Below are positions 33,436-41,499 of a stretch of DNA of 64,000 nucleotides, piece by piece (positions within the stretch are counted from its first letter, which is position 1; every line of letters begins with the position of its first letter). The notes beneath the pieces are model-generated. The model had not been told where the DNA came from and ran no database searches. It was given only the letters and a program-made list of their open reading frames with translations. This DNA is from Dolichospermum sp. LEGE 00240. Lineage in GTDB: Bacteria > Cyanobacteriota > Cyanobacteriia > Cyanobacteriales > Nostocaceae. The stretch spans positions 1 through 64,000 of the forward strand of contig NZ_JADEVZ010000006.1 of the NCBI RefSeq assembly GCF_015207875.1. Direction: 5' to 3'. The position numbers and the translations under genes were made by a program.

Positions 33436-34713
33436 ATGAGTAACTTAAAGGGTTGGGTAAAGACTGCATTGATCGGAACGTTGATTTTCTGCGGGCTAAT
33501 CTTTGGAGTGGTGTTCGTTGAAATTGGTTTACGTATCGCTGGGATCGAATACATAGCATTCCATACCATTGATGAACAAAGAGGTTGGGTAGGGCGACCT
33601 CATGTTTCCGGGTGGTATCAAAGCGAAGGTGAAGCTTACATCCAGATGAATAGTGATGGCTTTCGAGATCGAGAACACATCAAGGTCAAACCAGAAAATA
33701 CCTTCAGGATAGCGCTATTGGGAGATTCCTTTACAGAGGCTTTGCAAGTGCCGTTGGATCAAGATCTTGCGGCAGTTATAGAACGAGAACTAAGTAGTTG
33801 TACAGCTTTGGCTGGACGAAAGCCGGAAGTGATTAATTTCGGGGTTACTGGTTATGGAACAGACCAAGAACTAATTACCCTACGGGAGAAAGTTTGGGAC
33901 TATTCACCTGATATAGTAGTGCTGGATTTTTATACTGGCAACGACATTGTTGATAACTCCCGTGCTTTGAGTCAGAAATTCTATGTTAATGAACTAGGTT
34001 CACTAAAACCGTTTTTTATCTTTCAAGACGGCGAGCTGGTTGTTGATACTTCGTTTGTCAATACAGATAATTATCGCTCAAAGCTGACATGGTGGGGCAA
34101 AACTTATATGAAAATAAAAGACCACTCACGGATTTTACAGGTTTTGAACATCGTACAAGATGCTCTTAACAACTCTAATAGGGGGTTTTCTGCTCAAGCA
34201 ATAGAGGAGCCGTTATTTAGTGATGGAAAACACGATCCAAAGTTGAGCGGGTTTTATGATATCTACAAACCACCTACTGACCCTGAATGGCAACAGGCAT
34301 GGCAAATCACAGAGAAACTGATTAGCTTAATGCACGATGAGGTGATTGCCAAAAAAGCAGATTTTGTAGTTGTTACTTTTGGCGGTCCATTTCAACGCGA
34401 TCCTTTAGTGAGTCACAAAGAAATGCAAGCATTTGGTGTGACTGATTGGTTTTATTCTGAGAAGCGAATTACAGCTTTGGCTGAGGGTGAGGGCTTCAGT
34501 GTACTTAATCTCAGCCCGACTTTGCTGGACTATACCGAACAAAACAATACTTGCCTATACGGGTTTGACGATAATCTTGGCTGTGTAGGGCATTGGAATG
34601 CTTCGGGACATCAGTTGGCAGGAAAAATGATTGCGTCTGGGCTTTGTCAACAAGAAAGGCAGAAAGCAGTCCCGATGGCTAGATTGTACCCAAGCGGGAA
34701 TTTTGTACGCTAA
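33436..34713 (+). CDS. sxtL: GDSL/SGNH-family hydrolase SxtL
   Basis: A 425-aa membrane-anchored esterase-like protein: one N-terminal helix (about 10-32), then an SGNH hydrolase domain with the nucleophile in ALLGDSFTEAL near residue 96, a glycine block NFGVTGYGTDQE near 134, the asparagine in DFYTGNDIVDN near 163, and a C-terminal histidine in GHWNASGHQLAGKM near 390. Proposed to remove the carbamoyl group (decarbamoyl toxins) or to act with SxtI. Start ATG 33436; the longer frame from 33373 runs through sxtK. It is the last gene of the rightward arm and of the cluster. Confidence 0.9.
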   Translation: MSNLKGWVKTALIGTLIFCGLIFGVVFVEIGLRIAGIEYIAFHTIDEQRGWVGRPHVSGWYQSEGEAYIQMNSDGFRDREHIKVKPENTFRIALLGDSFTEALQVPLDQDLAAVIERELSSCTALAGRKPEVINFGVTGYGTDQELITLREKVWDYSPDIVVLDFYTGNDIVDNSRALSQKFYVNELGSLKPFFIFQDGELVVDTSFVNTDNYRSKLTWWGKTYMKIKDHSRILQVLNIVQDALNNSNRGFSAQAIEEPLFSDGKHDPKLSGFYDIYKPPTDPEWQQAWQITEKLISLMHDEVIAKKADFVVVTFGGPFQRDPLVSHKEMQAFGVTDWFYSEKRITALAEGEGFSVLNLSPTLLDYTEQNNTCLYGFDDNLGCVGHWNASGHQLAGKMIASGLCQQERQKAVPMARLYPSGNFVR

Positions 34714-34814
34714 GAAAAACTCTGTTTTTATTCCCACCATTTTATTCACTTCTTCTACTAATTTTTGCCTAATTACCTGGTCAATTTTTTTTTGCCTTTT
34801 TCCACTTTTTCACC

Positions 34815-34860
34815 AAGCCCTATATAAATTCTATTCTTCAGGGCTTAAATTTCCTCCTTT
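34815..34860 (+). terminator. Possible terminator at the right end of the sxt cluster
   Basis: A 7-bp stem (AAGCCCT at 34815-34821, AGGGCTT at 34840-34846) with an 18-base loop is followed by a T-rich run ending about 34863. The stem is short and the loop long, so strength is doubtful. It lies between the converging sxtL and the next minus-strand gene and could serve both. Confidence 0.35.
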
Positions 34861-34861
34861 T

Positions 34862-35455
34862 TTACCATTTTTCCGCCCAGTAGATAATCTCTGAAGATGT
34901 TACATCAATTGCGACTCCATGACTATTCCCATGATTCCATTTTGAGCCAGGTTGGCCTTTATCTTCAGCTTTTAATACTAATATTTCATAACTGCTAGGA
35001 AAAGTTTCTGTTTCTGAATCGCTAGTATAAAAGAATGTTGTTGGTACGCCGTTGGGTTGATTACTATGATCATTTGTATTCCCACCCCGGTATTGATGCT
35101 GAGAGATTTTTTTGTATTGTTTCAGGAGGTTTTCAATCTTTGCTTGTGGTTCTTTGAGACGAATTTGCAAAGAACTACTTTCGGGTGTGATTCCGGGAGA
35201 ATAAGCCATTTGTAAAACTTGAGCATCACTAGGAATTTGTCCGGGAAAATGTTGAATTTGTTGAAGATCAGCCCATTTGTGATGACGAATTTCTTGATAT
35301 TGTGATGTATCTGTAATTAGCTGTAGTTGTTTGGTTTTACTAGTAGCTTTATTAATCAGAAAACCGCCAATAACTAGACCAAAACTACCCAAGGACAGTA
35401 AAATTATTGTAGCGAGTTTAACTAAAATAGATTGCTTCATTTGGTTGGGTTGCAT
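34862..35455 (-). CDS. Membrane-anchored hypothetical protein
   Basis: A 197-aa protein with one N-terminal membrane helix (about 12-34, LATIILLSLGSFGLVIGGFLI) and the rest probably outside the cytoplasm. I do not recognise the family; similar proteins of this layout occur across cyanobacteria. The segment HQYRGGNTNDHSNQPNG near 118 and the end IDVTSSEIIYWAEKW have no catalytic pattern I can name. Start at 35455; an internal ATG five codons in (MKQSILVK) is equally plausible. First gene outside the sxt cluster on the right, facing sxtL. Confidence 0.7.
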   Translation of the reverse strand: MQPNQMKQSILVKLATIILLSLGSFGLVIGGFLINKATSKTKQLQLITDTSQYQEIRHHKWADLQQIQHFPGQIPSDAQVLQMAYSPGITPESSSLQIRLKEPQAKIENLLKQYKKISQHQYRGGNTNDHSNQPNGVPTTFFYTSDSETETFPSSYEILVLKAEDKGQPGSKWNHGNSHGVAIDVTSSEIIYWAEKW

Positions 35456-35566
35456 CTAGCTGGTAGATTAATATCCCAACCTTTAAAACAGTAGTCCTGA
35501 TAGTTTTGAATCTAGCCTGAGTTAGATTGACAGGAAAATTTTCATTTGGTTAAATTGATGACAAAT

Positions 35567-36448
35567 TTAAAAAGAACCAATGATCATTCCTGCCAAAATT
35601 AGAAAACCAATCCAGACGTTTTGACGAAACATTTCCCCATAGGCAGGATGAGGTATTTCTGGCTGTTGTAAGCGGATAATTTGCCAAATCCAAGCAATGG
35701 TAGCGAGGATTAAACTGATCCAAAATGCTGTATTTAAGTGAACGAAGAAACCTACTCCAGCTAGGAGAATAACTGTCCCCATGAGGAAAATAGCGATCGC
35801 TGTCGGGGCATATTTACCAAAGAATATAGCGCTAGAATTAATACCTATACGTTGATCATCTATGCGATCGCTCATTGCATAGATTGTATCAAATCCTAAT
35901 GTCCATAGTACCGTCGCCCCCCAAAGTAACCACGTCGGTGCTGTAATATTGGCTGTAACTGCACTCCAACTAATTAAAACCGCAAAACCCCAAGCTATGG
36001 AAAGTACCAATTGGGGAACGGGAAATACCCGTTTTGCACCAGGATACAGGACAATCACCGGAACGGCAGCTACGGACAACCAGAAGCTTAATGGATTAAG
36101 ATAGAAGGCGATAACTGCGGCACAGGCGAGGGAGACTATCCCCACCACAATCCCAATTTTAACGGAAAGGGCGCGAGATGCCAGGGGGCGATCGCGTGTT
36201 CTTTCAACTTGGGGATCAATATCTCTGTCCCATAAATCATTAACCACACAACCAGCCGCACTGGTGGCCATACTACCGCAAATAATTACTCCTACTAGGG
36301 GCATAGGCGGTTTACCAGCAGCGGCTAAGAATACAGCCCATAATGCGGGTATCATCAGAATTAACCTACCTTCCGGTTTATTCCACCTTAACAGCCGGAT
36401 AATTACAAGCCATAATGGTTCTTGGTTGGTTTTTGGTGTTTTCAACAT
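35567..36448 (-). CDS. ubiA: 4-hydroxybenzoate polyprenyltransferase (plastoquinone synthesis)
   Basis: A 293-aa UbiA-family membrane enzyme that attaches the solanesyl chain to 4-hydroxybenzoate, the route cyanobacteria use to plastoquinone-9. Both magnesium/diphosphate-binding motifs are clear: NDLWDRDIDPQVERTRDRPLASR near 66-88 and DTIYAMSDRIDDQRIGI near 188-204. Eight or nine membrane helices are spread over the sequence. Length is normal. It stands alone, divergent from the O-methyltransferase 220 bp away. Housekeeping gene; forms the conserved right flank of the toxin cluster. Confidence 0.93.
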   Translation of the reverse strand: MLKTPKTNQEPLWLVIIRLLRWNKPEGRLILMIPALWAVFLAAAGKPPMPLVGVIICGSMATSAAGCVVNDLWDRDIDPQVERTRDRPLASRALSVKIGIVVGIVSLACAAVIAFYLNPLSFWLSVAAVPVIVLYPGAKRVFPVPQLVLSIAWGFAVLISWSAVTANITAPTWLLWGATVLWTLGFDTIYAMSDRIDDQRIGINSSAIFFGKYAPTAIAIFLMGTVILLAGVGFFVHLNTAFWISLILATIAWIWQIIRLQQPEIPHPAYGEMFRQNVWIGFLILAGMIIGSF

Positions 36449-36668
36449 ATGAGACGATTGTGCATAGTACCTTGATTACACCATAATTTCATTAGCCATA
36501 AACAATCAGGTACTTTGCAAACAAATAAAGTTAAGTAAGTAGGCGTTAAAAATTATCTTTATAGCAATGCAAGCAAAAGTAAATAGGTTTTTAGTGATTT
36601 TACGTTTTTTCACAGAGTTTGATTTTATCGTGTTAAACTACTTAAGTGAAGAATAATTATCACTAACA

Positions 36669-37715
36669 ATGGAAATTACCACTGTTTCACCCCAGTCCAT
36701 GGACTTGATGCAAATGCTTACAGGGTATTGGGTGTCTCAATCCATTTATGCCGCCGCGAAGCTAGGCATTGCTGATTATATTACTGATGAGGAAAAGAGT
36801 TATATTGAACTTGCAAATACAACTCAAACCCATGAAGAGTCCCTTTATCGTCTTTTGAGAGCATTGGCGAGTGTAGGCATCTTTATTGAGACAAGTCCTG
36901 GGTATTTTGCTACAACTCCCATGGCAAACCTGCTCCGTAGTGATGTGCCTGATTCATTACGAGATGTAGGAATTATGCTAGGTGATATCGAACATCAATT
37001 AAGTTGGGGTAATATTGTCCACGCTGTTAAAACAGGTGAGAGCGGATTTGAAAAGTCATTTGGCATGAATCTGTTTGACTATTACTGTCAAAACCCGGAG
37101 GCTGGGGATATTTTTGATCGATCTATGACCGGTTTTTCTAAAATTGAAGCTGCCGGGGTAATTACTGATTATAACTTTACAGGAATTAACAGTTTAGTTG
37201 ATGTGGGTGGAGGGATGGGAAGTTTACTAACCTCGATTCTCCAAGCTTATCCGCAAATGACGGGGATATTATTTGATTTACCTCATGTGATTGAGCGGGC
37301 TAAATTAAGTATAGCAAATAAAAGAGGTAATACTGACGATGAAACAAGCGATCGCTACCAATTAGTTAGCGGTAGCTTTTTTGAGCCATTGCCACCCAAA
37401 CAAGACGCTTATTTGCTCAAGCATATTATTCATGATTGGGATGACGAAAAGGCGATCGCCATTTTGCAACAATGTCGTCAAGCGATGGCAGCCCATAGTA
37501 AAGTTTTAGTAGTGGAGTCAGTTATACCTTCAGGTAATGAGCCTTTTCCCGGCAAATTTATGGACGTTAATATGTTGGTGATGTGTACCGGAGGCAAGGA
37601 AAGAACCGCTGAAGAGTTTTTCGATATATTTAAAGAAGCTCAACTTGAATTAGTGAGAATTGTGCCAACGCGAGGAATGGTAAGTGTTGTAGAAGGGCAA
37701 GCGATAGGTGGCTAA
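36669..37715 (+). CDS. SAM-dependent O-methyltransferase (acetylserotonin/caffeate type)
   Basis: A 348-aa class I methyltransferase of the plant/bacterial O-methyltransferase 2 family. An N-terminal helical dimerisation region (about 10-95) precedes the SAM-binding motif VDVGGGMGSLL near 178, the DLPHVIERA segment near 200, and the catalytic-base histidine in LKHIIHDWDDEKA near 250. The family methylates phenolic or hydroxy groups of small molecules. The substrate is unknown. It lies outside the sxt gene set with 220 bp of AT-rich DNA upstream and 200 bp downstream; saxitoxin O-methylation is not suggested by anything here. Confidence 0.88.
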   Translation: MEITTVSPQSMDLMQMLTGYWVSQSIYAAAKLGIADYITDEEKSYIELANTTQTHEESLYRLLRALASVGIFIETSPGYFATTPMANLLRSDVPDSLRDVGIMLGDIEHQLSWGNIVHAVKTGESGFEKSFGMNLFDYYCQNPEAGDIFDRSMTGFSKIEAAGVITDYNFTGINSLVDVGGGMGSLLTSILQAYPQMTGILFDLPHVIERAKLSIANKRGNTDDETSDRYQLVSGSFFEPLPPKQDAYLLKHIIHDWDDEKAIAILQQCRQAMAAHSKVLVVESVIPSGNEPFPGKFMDVNMLVMCTGGKERTAEEFFDIFKEAQLELVRIVPTRGMVSVVEGQAIGG

Positions 37716-37919
37716 TGTTCCCGAAATATCTGAGTAATTAACTGAACTGGTATTGAGTTTTTTTCTGTAGTTAACAATTAAAAATACGGATTGGGCAGGA
37801 TTTTTGTGAACTTTGTAACAGTTAGCTAATTTATAGTCTCCATTAATGTAATTAATCTATTTTGATAATGGGGAGACCTCAAGACGATATTTTTATCTAT
37901 TTTTCGAGCGATAATCCAG

Positions 37920-39566
37920 ATGCTAAATTTAATCCCTGTTGACAACAGAAATCTACTCAATCAACCAGTTCCAGAAAATCAGATGATTGCGGCTATTGAT
38001 ATTGGTACAAATTCTCTACATATCGTAATAGTAAAAATTGAAGCTGCTTTACCATCTTTTACCATTATTGCCAGAGAAAAGGAAACGGTGAGATTAGGCG
38101 ATCGCAATTTAATGACTGGCGACTTAAAACCAGAAGTTATGAGTAAAGCGATCGCCTGTTTAGGCAGATTCAAAACCCTTGCTGAAAGCTTAGGAACAAA
38201 TAGCATTGTGGCTGTAGCGACAAGTGCCGTCCGTGAATCTCCCAATGGCAAAGAATTTCTTCATCAAATCGAAACTGAAGTTGGCTTAATCGTTGACTTG
38301 ATTTCTGGACCCGAAGAAGCCCGTCGCATCTACTTAGGTGTCTTGTCGGGGATGGAATTTAACAACAAACCCCACATCATCATTGACATTGGTGGCGGTT
38401 CAACAGAATTGATTTTAGGAGACAGCGAAGAACCCCGTAGTCTCACCAGTACCAAAATTGGTGCAGTGCGCCTAACCGGAGAATTAATCGCCTCAGATCC
38501 CATCAGCGAAACCGAATTTAAATACCTCCAAGCCTACGCTAGAGGAATGCTAGAACGTTCTGTCGAAGAAGTCCAAGGAAAACTCAAAATTGGCGATTCT
38601 CCCCAGTTAATTGGCACATCTGGGACAATAGAAACCATTGCTACCATCCATGCGCGGGAAAAATTAGGTCTTGCTCCCTCCACCCTCAACGGCTATCAAT
38701 TCAGTCTTCAAGACTTGCGAACCTGGGTGAATCGCCTCCGCAAAATGACCAATGTGGAACGGGCAGCGATCGCCGGGATGCCAGAGAAGAGGTCAGAAGT
38801 AATACTGGCAGGGGCAGTAATTTTACAGGAAGCGATGACCTTGTTAGGAGTCGAATCCTTAACAGTCTGTGAACGTTCTCTTCGAGAAGGCGTAATTGTA
38901 GACTGGATGCTGACTCATGGCTTCATTGACAACAGACTACGGTTTCAAAGTTCCATTCGAGAACGCAGTGTATTAAAAACTGCCAAAAAATACCAAACTA
39001 ACTTAGAACATAGTCAGCGAGTTACCGCTTTTGCGTTAGATATATTTGACCAAACCAAAGGACAACTACATTATTGGAATGCAGATCAACGCCAATTACT
39101 ATGGGCTGCTGCCATTTTACACAATTGTGGTCACTATGTCGGTCATTCATCACACCACAAACATTCATACTACTTAATTAGAAATAGTGAATTACTCGGT
39201 TATAACGAAACCGAAATCGAAATCATCGCCAATATAGCCCGTTATCACCGCAAATCTCCACCCAAGAAAAAGCACGACAGCTATCGAAATCTACTCCACA
39301 AAGAACATCGAACAATGGTTAATCAACTCAGCGCCATTTTAAGATTAGCTGTGGCTTTAGACAGAAGACAAATAGGAGCTATTTCTTATATTAAATGTGA
39401 CTATATTCCCAACTTCAAAGAATTTAAGATGTCCATATTTCCATCTACCATTGATGATGAATGTTCCTTAGAACTGTGGAGTTTAGATTACAAAAAAGGA
39501 GTTTTTGAAGAAGAATTTGGTTTAAGATTCGTAGCAACATTAATGAATACAGCACATTTTATCTGA
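37920..39566 (+). CDS. ppx: Exopolyphosphatase / guanosine pentaphosphatase
   Basis: A 548-aa Ppx/GppA enzyme that removes phosphate from polyphosphate ends or converts pppGpp to ppGpp. The ASKHA phosphatase part shows AAIDIGTNSLHIVI near 24, ATSAVRESPNG near 102, SGPEEARRIYLGVLSGM near 132 and IIDIGGGSTELI near 157; the C-terminal half (from about 330) is an HD-type domain with LLWAAAILHNCGHYVGHSSHHKHS near 395-418. Both parts and length agree with the family. The start could be ATG 37920 or the ATG at residue 22; I kept the longer one. Single gene. Confidence 0.93.
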   Translation: MLNLIPVDNRNLLNQPVPENQMIAAIDIGTNSLHIVIVKIEAALPSFTIIAREKETVRLGDRNLMTGDLKPEVMSKAIACLGRFKTLAESLGTNSIVAVATSAVRESPNGKEFLHQIETEVGLIVDLISGPEEARRIYLGVLSGMEFNNKPHIIIDIGGGSTELILGDSEEPRSLTSTKIGAVRLTGELIASDPISETEFKYLQAYARGMLERSVEEVQGKLKIGDSPQLIGTSGTIETIATIHAREKLGLAPSTLNGYQFSLQDLRTWVNRLRKMTNVERAAIAGMPEKRSEVILAGAVILQEAMTLLGVESLTVCERSLREGVIVDWMLTHGFIDNRLRFQSSIRERSVLKTAKKYQTNLEHSQRVTAFALDIFDQTKGQLHYWNADQRQLLWAAAILHNCGHYVGHSSHHKHSYYLIRNSELLGYNETEIEIIANIARYHRKSPPKKKHDSYRNLLHKEHRTMVNQLSAILRLAVALDRRQIGAISYIKCDYIPNFKEFKMSIFPSTIDDECSLELWSLDYKKGVFEEEFGLRFVATLMNTAHFI

Positions 39567-39676
39567 ACTACATCTTAGCCCCCTCATTGCTTGCGGGGAG
39601 GGGGTTTGGGGGTGGGGTTATTGTACCTCATAACATCTAGAAGTGCTGTATATTCATGAAATCTGCAGAGGAATAG

Positions 39677-40132
39677 TTACTTGATTATTTCCTCCAAAAT
39701 TTCTACAGCCTTTTTGACATTATTATAGTAGCTCAATATATTGTGGTAGCTCATACCTATACTTTTACCATGAGCTATTTTGTGGCGATTTTCAACCACA
39801 TTATCTATAGCGGTTTTTATTTGATCATTTATTTTATTAGTGAATTCATTTGCCCAATCTGAGCTAAATTCAAGCAATATTCTTTTAATTTTCTCTGTTT
39901 TACAGTTTGTTATATCATCTATCTTTTTTCCAACAAATTTTTGAATATTGACTGAAGCTTTATTTTCACAATATTTTTCTAATAAAACTCTCAAAGATTC
40001 CTCAATGAATCCTGATACCAATATACATAAATATTTTGACCATTCACTTTTAATCTCTAGTTCTTCAAAAAGGGCAACTTTTTTAAATAGATTATCTATT
40101 CTCTGACGATGAGCTAATATAGATGGATTCAT
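39677..40132 (-). CDS. HEPN-domain protein (putative RNase), partner of DUF262
   Basis: A 151-aa all-helical protein resembling the RiboL-PSP-HEPN family. The C-terminal half has the HEPN ribonuclease signature: NRHKIAHGKS near 116-125, that is R-x4-H with a following small residue. An early acidic/Glu-rich helix (EESLRVLLEKYC) fits the fold. HEPN proteins are commonly toxins or effectors that cut RNA in antiviral or toxin-antitoxin systems. Its ATG overlaps the stop of the upstream DUF262 gene by four bases, so the two are made together. Function is inferred from motif and pairing. Confidence 0.7.
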   Translation of the reverse strand: MNPSILAHRQRIDNLFKKVALFEELEIKSEWSKYLCILVSGFIEESLRVLLEKYCENKASVNIQKFVGKKIDDITNCKTEKIKRILLEFSSDWANEFTNKINDQIKTAIDNVVENRHKIAHGKSIGMSYHNILSYYNNVKKAVEILEEIIK

Positions 40133-41139
40133 AAATGAGTATTTCTATAAAGCTCTTCCACATACTCCAGTCTCTTCATAAGATTTTTTTTACTTGTGGT
40201 AGAGTGTTTAGTAAGTGACCAGAAATGCTGATCATTTGTGAGTAATTCGTAGGCTTTTTTGAATTTTGAGCATTCCAAACCTTTAGGAGTTAGAAGCATC
40301 AGGCTCTCAAAAAGAAGTGTGTTGAATGATTTTTTAGGATAAAAAACTTCCGATCCTATACAATTTTCAAGAAAATCTATTGTACTGAAAAACAAATTTT
40401 TTATTTCATTTTCAGAAATTATATTCAAGTCTTTATTTTCTAACATGAATTTATTAAGAAAATCAATCATATTTCCTGAATAATGCACTAAATCAAAATG
40501 TAGAGCCAAAAATCTTAAAATAAGCTCTTGTCCATTAGAAATAATATCATCCTTATGATAAAGCTTTCTCCAGGTTTCATTATTTGATAAATCTTGAAGC
40601 AGTTCACTAAAAGAACCATGATAAATAGCATTGCGAATTTCCTGGGGATTTAAAGGCGTTCCAGTAGTATTCAGTCGTTCAAATAGATAAAATATCCCCC
40701 GTGGATCATAACTTTCAGATATGATTATACAGTGGATTATTGCATTATCAAGCTCACGACGCTCGGATGAAGGTAATGTCGAATAAGTTAATCCTTCTAG
40801 CTGTTGGACAACACCTTTAAGTTTAAATACTTTTCCATTTGGAAAAAATCCTTGAAAGAAATATTGTAAAGTTTTCAGACGTTGTTGTCCATCTATAACC
40901 AGATATTTTTTAGAAAACTTATCTTTAGCGAGAAAGAGTGAAGGACTAGGAAGACCTAATAACAAGGTTTCAATAAAGCGTGATGCTTCTTCTTCTTTCC
41001 AAACATACTGTCTCTGAAACTCTGCAATAATAAATTCTTTTTCTTCCATTCGTTTTACTAATGTATCAACAGGAAAATCAGCACCGTAATACTCAACTTC
41101 TAGTCTTGGACTTTCGGTTTCTTGTATGTCGTAGTTCAT
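40129..41139 (-). CDS. DUF262 domain protein (GmrSD-like)
   Basis: A 336-aa protein with an N-terminal DUF262 domain, a ParB-like fold found in type IV restriction enzymes and other antiviral proteins. Conserved blocks: IAEFQRQYVWKEEEASRFIETLLLG (about 37-62), the LVIDGQQRLKTL signature near 80-91 and LNTTGTPLNPQEIRNAIYHG near 154-173. The C-terminal part is helical and there is no DUF1524 nuclease motif, so the nuclease role could fall to the overlapping HEPN protein. The pair looks like a compact two-gene defence or toxin-antitoxin module. Start ATG 41139; no strong ribosome site. Confidence 0.8.
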   Translation of the reverse strand: MNYDIQETESPRLEVEYYGADFPVDTLVKRMEEKEFIIAEFQRQYVWKEEEASRFIETLLLGLPSPSLFLAKDKFSKKYLVIDGQQRLKTLQYFFQGFFPNGKVFKLKGVVQQLEGLTYSTLPSSERRELDNAIIHCIIISESYDPRGIFYLFERLNTTGTPLNPQEIRNAIYHGSFSELLQDLSNNETWRKLYHKDDIISNGQELILRFLALHFDLVHYSGNMIDFLNKFMLENKDLNIISENEIKNLFFSTIDFLENCIGSEVFYPKKSFNTLLFESLMLLTPKGLECSKFKKAYELLTNDQHFWSLTKHSTTSKKNLMKRLEYVEELYRNTHL

Positions 41140-41499
41140 AGGTTATTTATACATTTATACTTACTATATTAGTGCAATGGTTGCACATCCTCTTAGATCG
41201 TAGCCCATCTGCCAGTTTATTTAAATTATATCTATCAGATTGCCATAAACCGCGTCTCTGGGTGAACTAACCTTACGGCTAACACCTATAACCAAAAATT
41301 ATATATGTATAAATATCACAATACAAATTTATTATATTTACGGTTGCACAGCCCTAACCACACCTTGATATATTCACAGAAGTATTTATCAAAACAAAGT
41401 AAAAAAAGCAACACTTAAAAATACAAATTTATTTTATAAAAAATCAGCCGAGCCGTGCTAAAGTTTTGATCTTGTTATCTTCCTTAGCTGCTTCAGCTT
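41140..41499. other. AT-rich region upstream of the replication gene, with direct repeats
   Basis: About 360 bp between divergent DUF262 and CyRepA1 genes, so both promoters should be here. It is AT-rich and contains a perfect 14-base direct repeat, AATACAAATTTATT, at 41320-41333 and 41420-41433, exactly 100 bases apart. In a plasmid these might be replication-control iterons, but two copies are thin evidence. No open frame or RNA gene is seen. Confidence 0.45.

Noticed and set aside
34631-34894. Open frame overlapping the end of sxtL
   Set aside because: It is a shadow frame of sxtL extending into T-rich intergenic DNA, without a ribosome site or recognisable domain.
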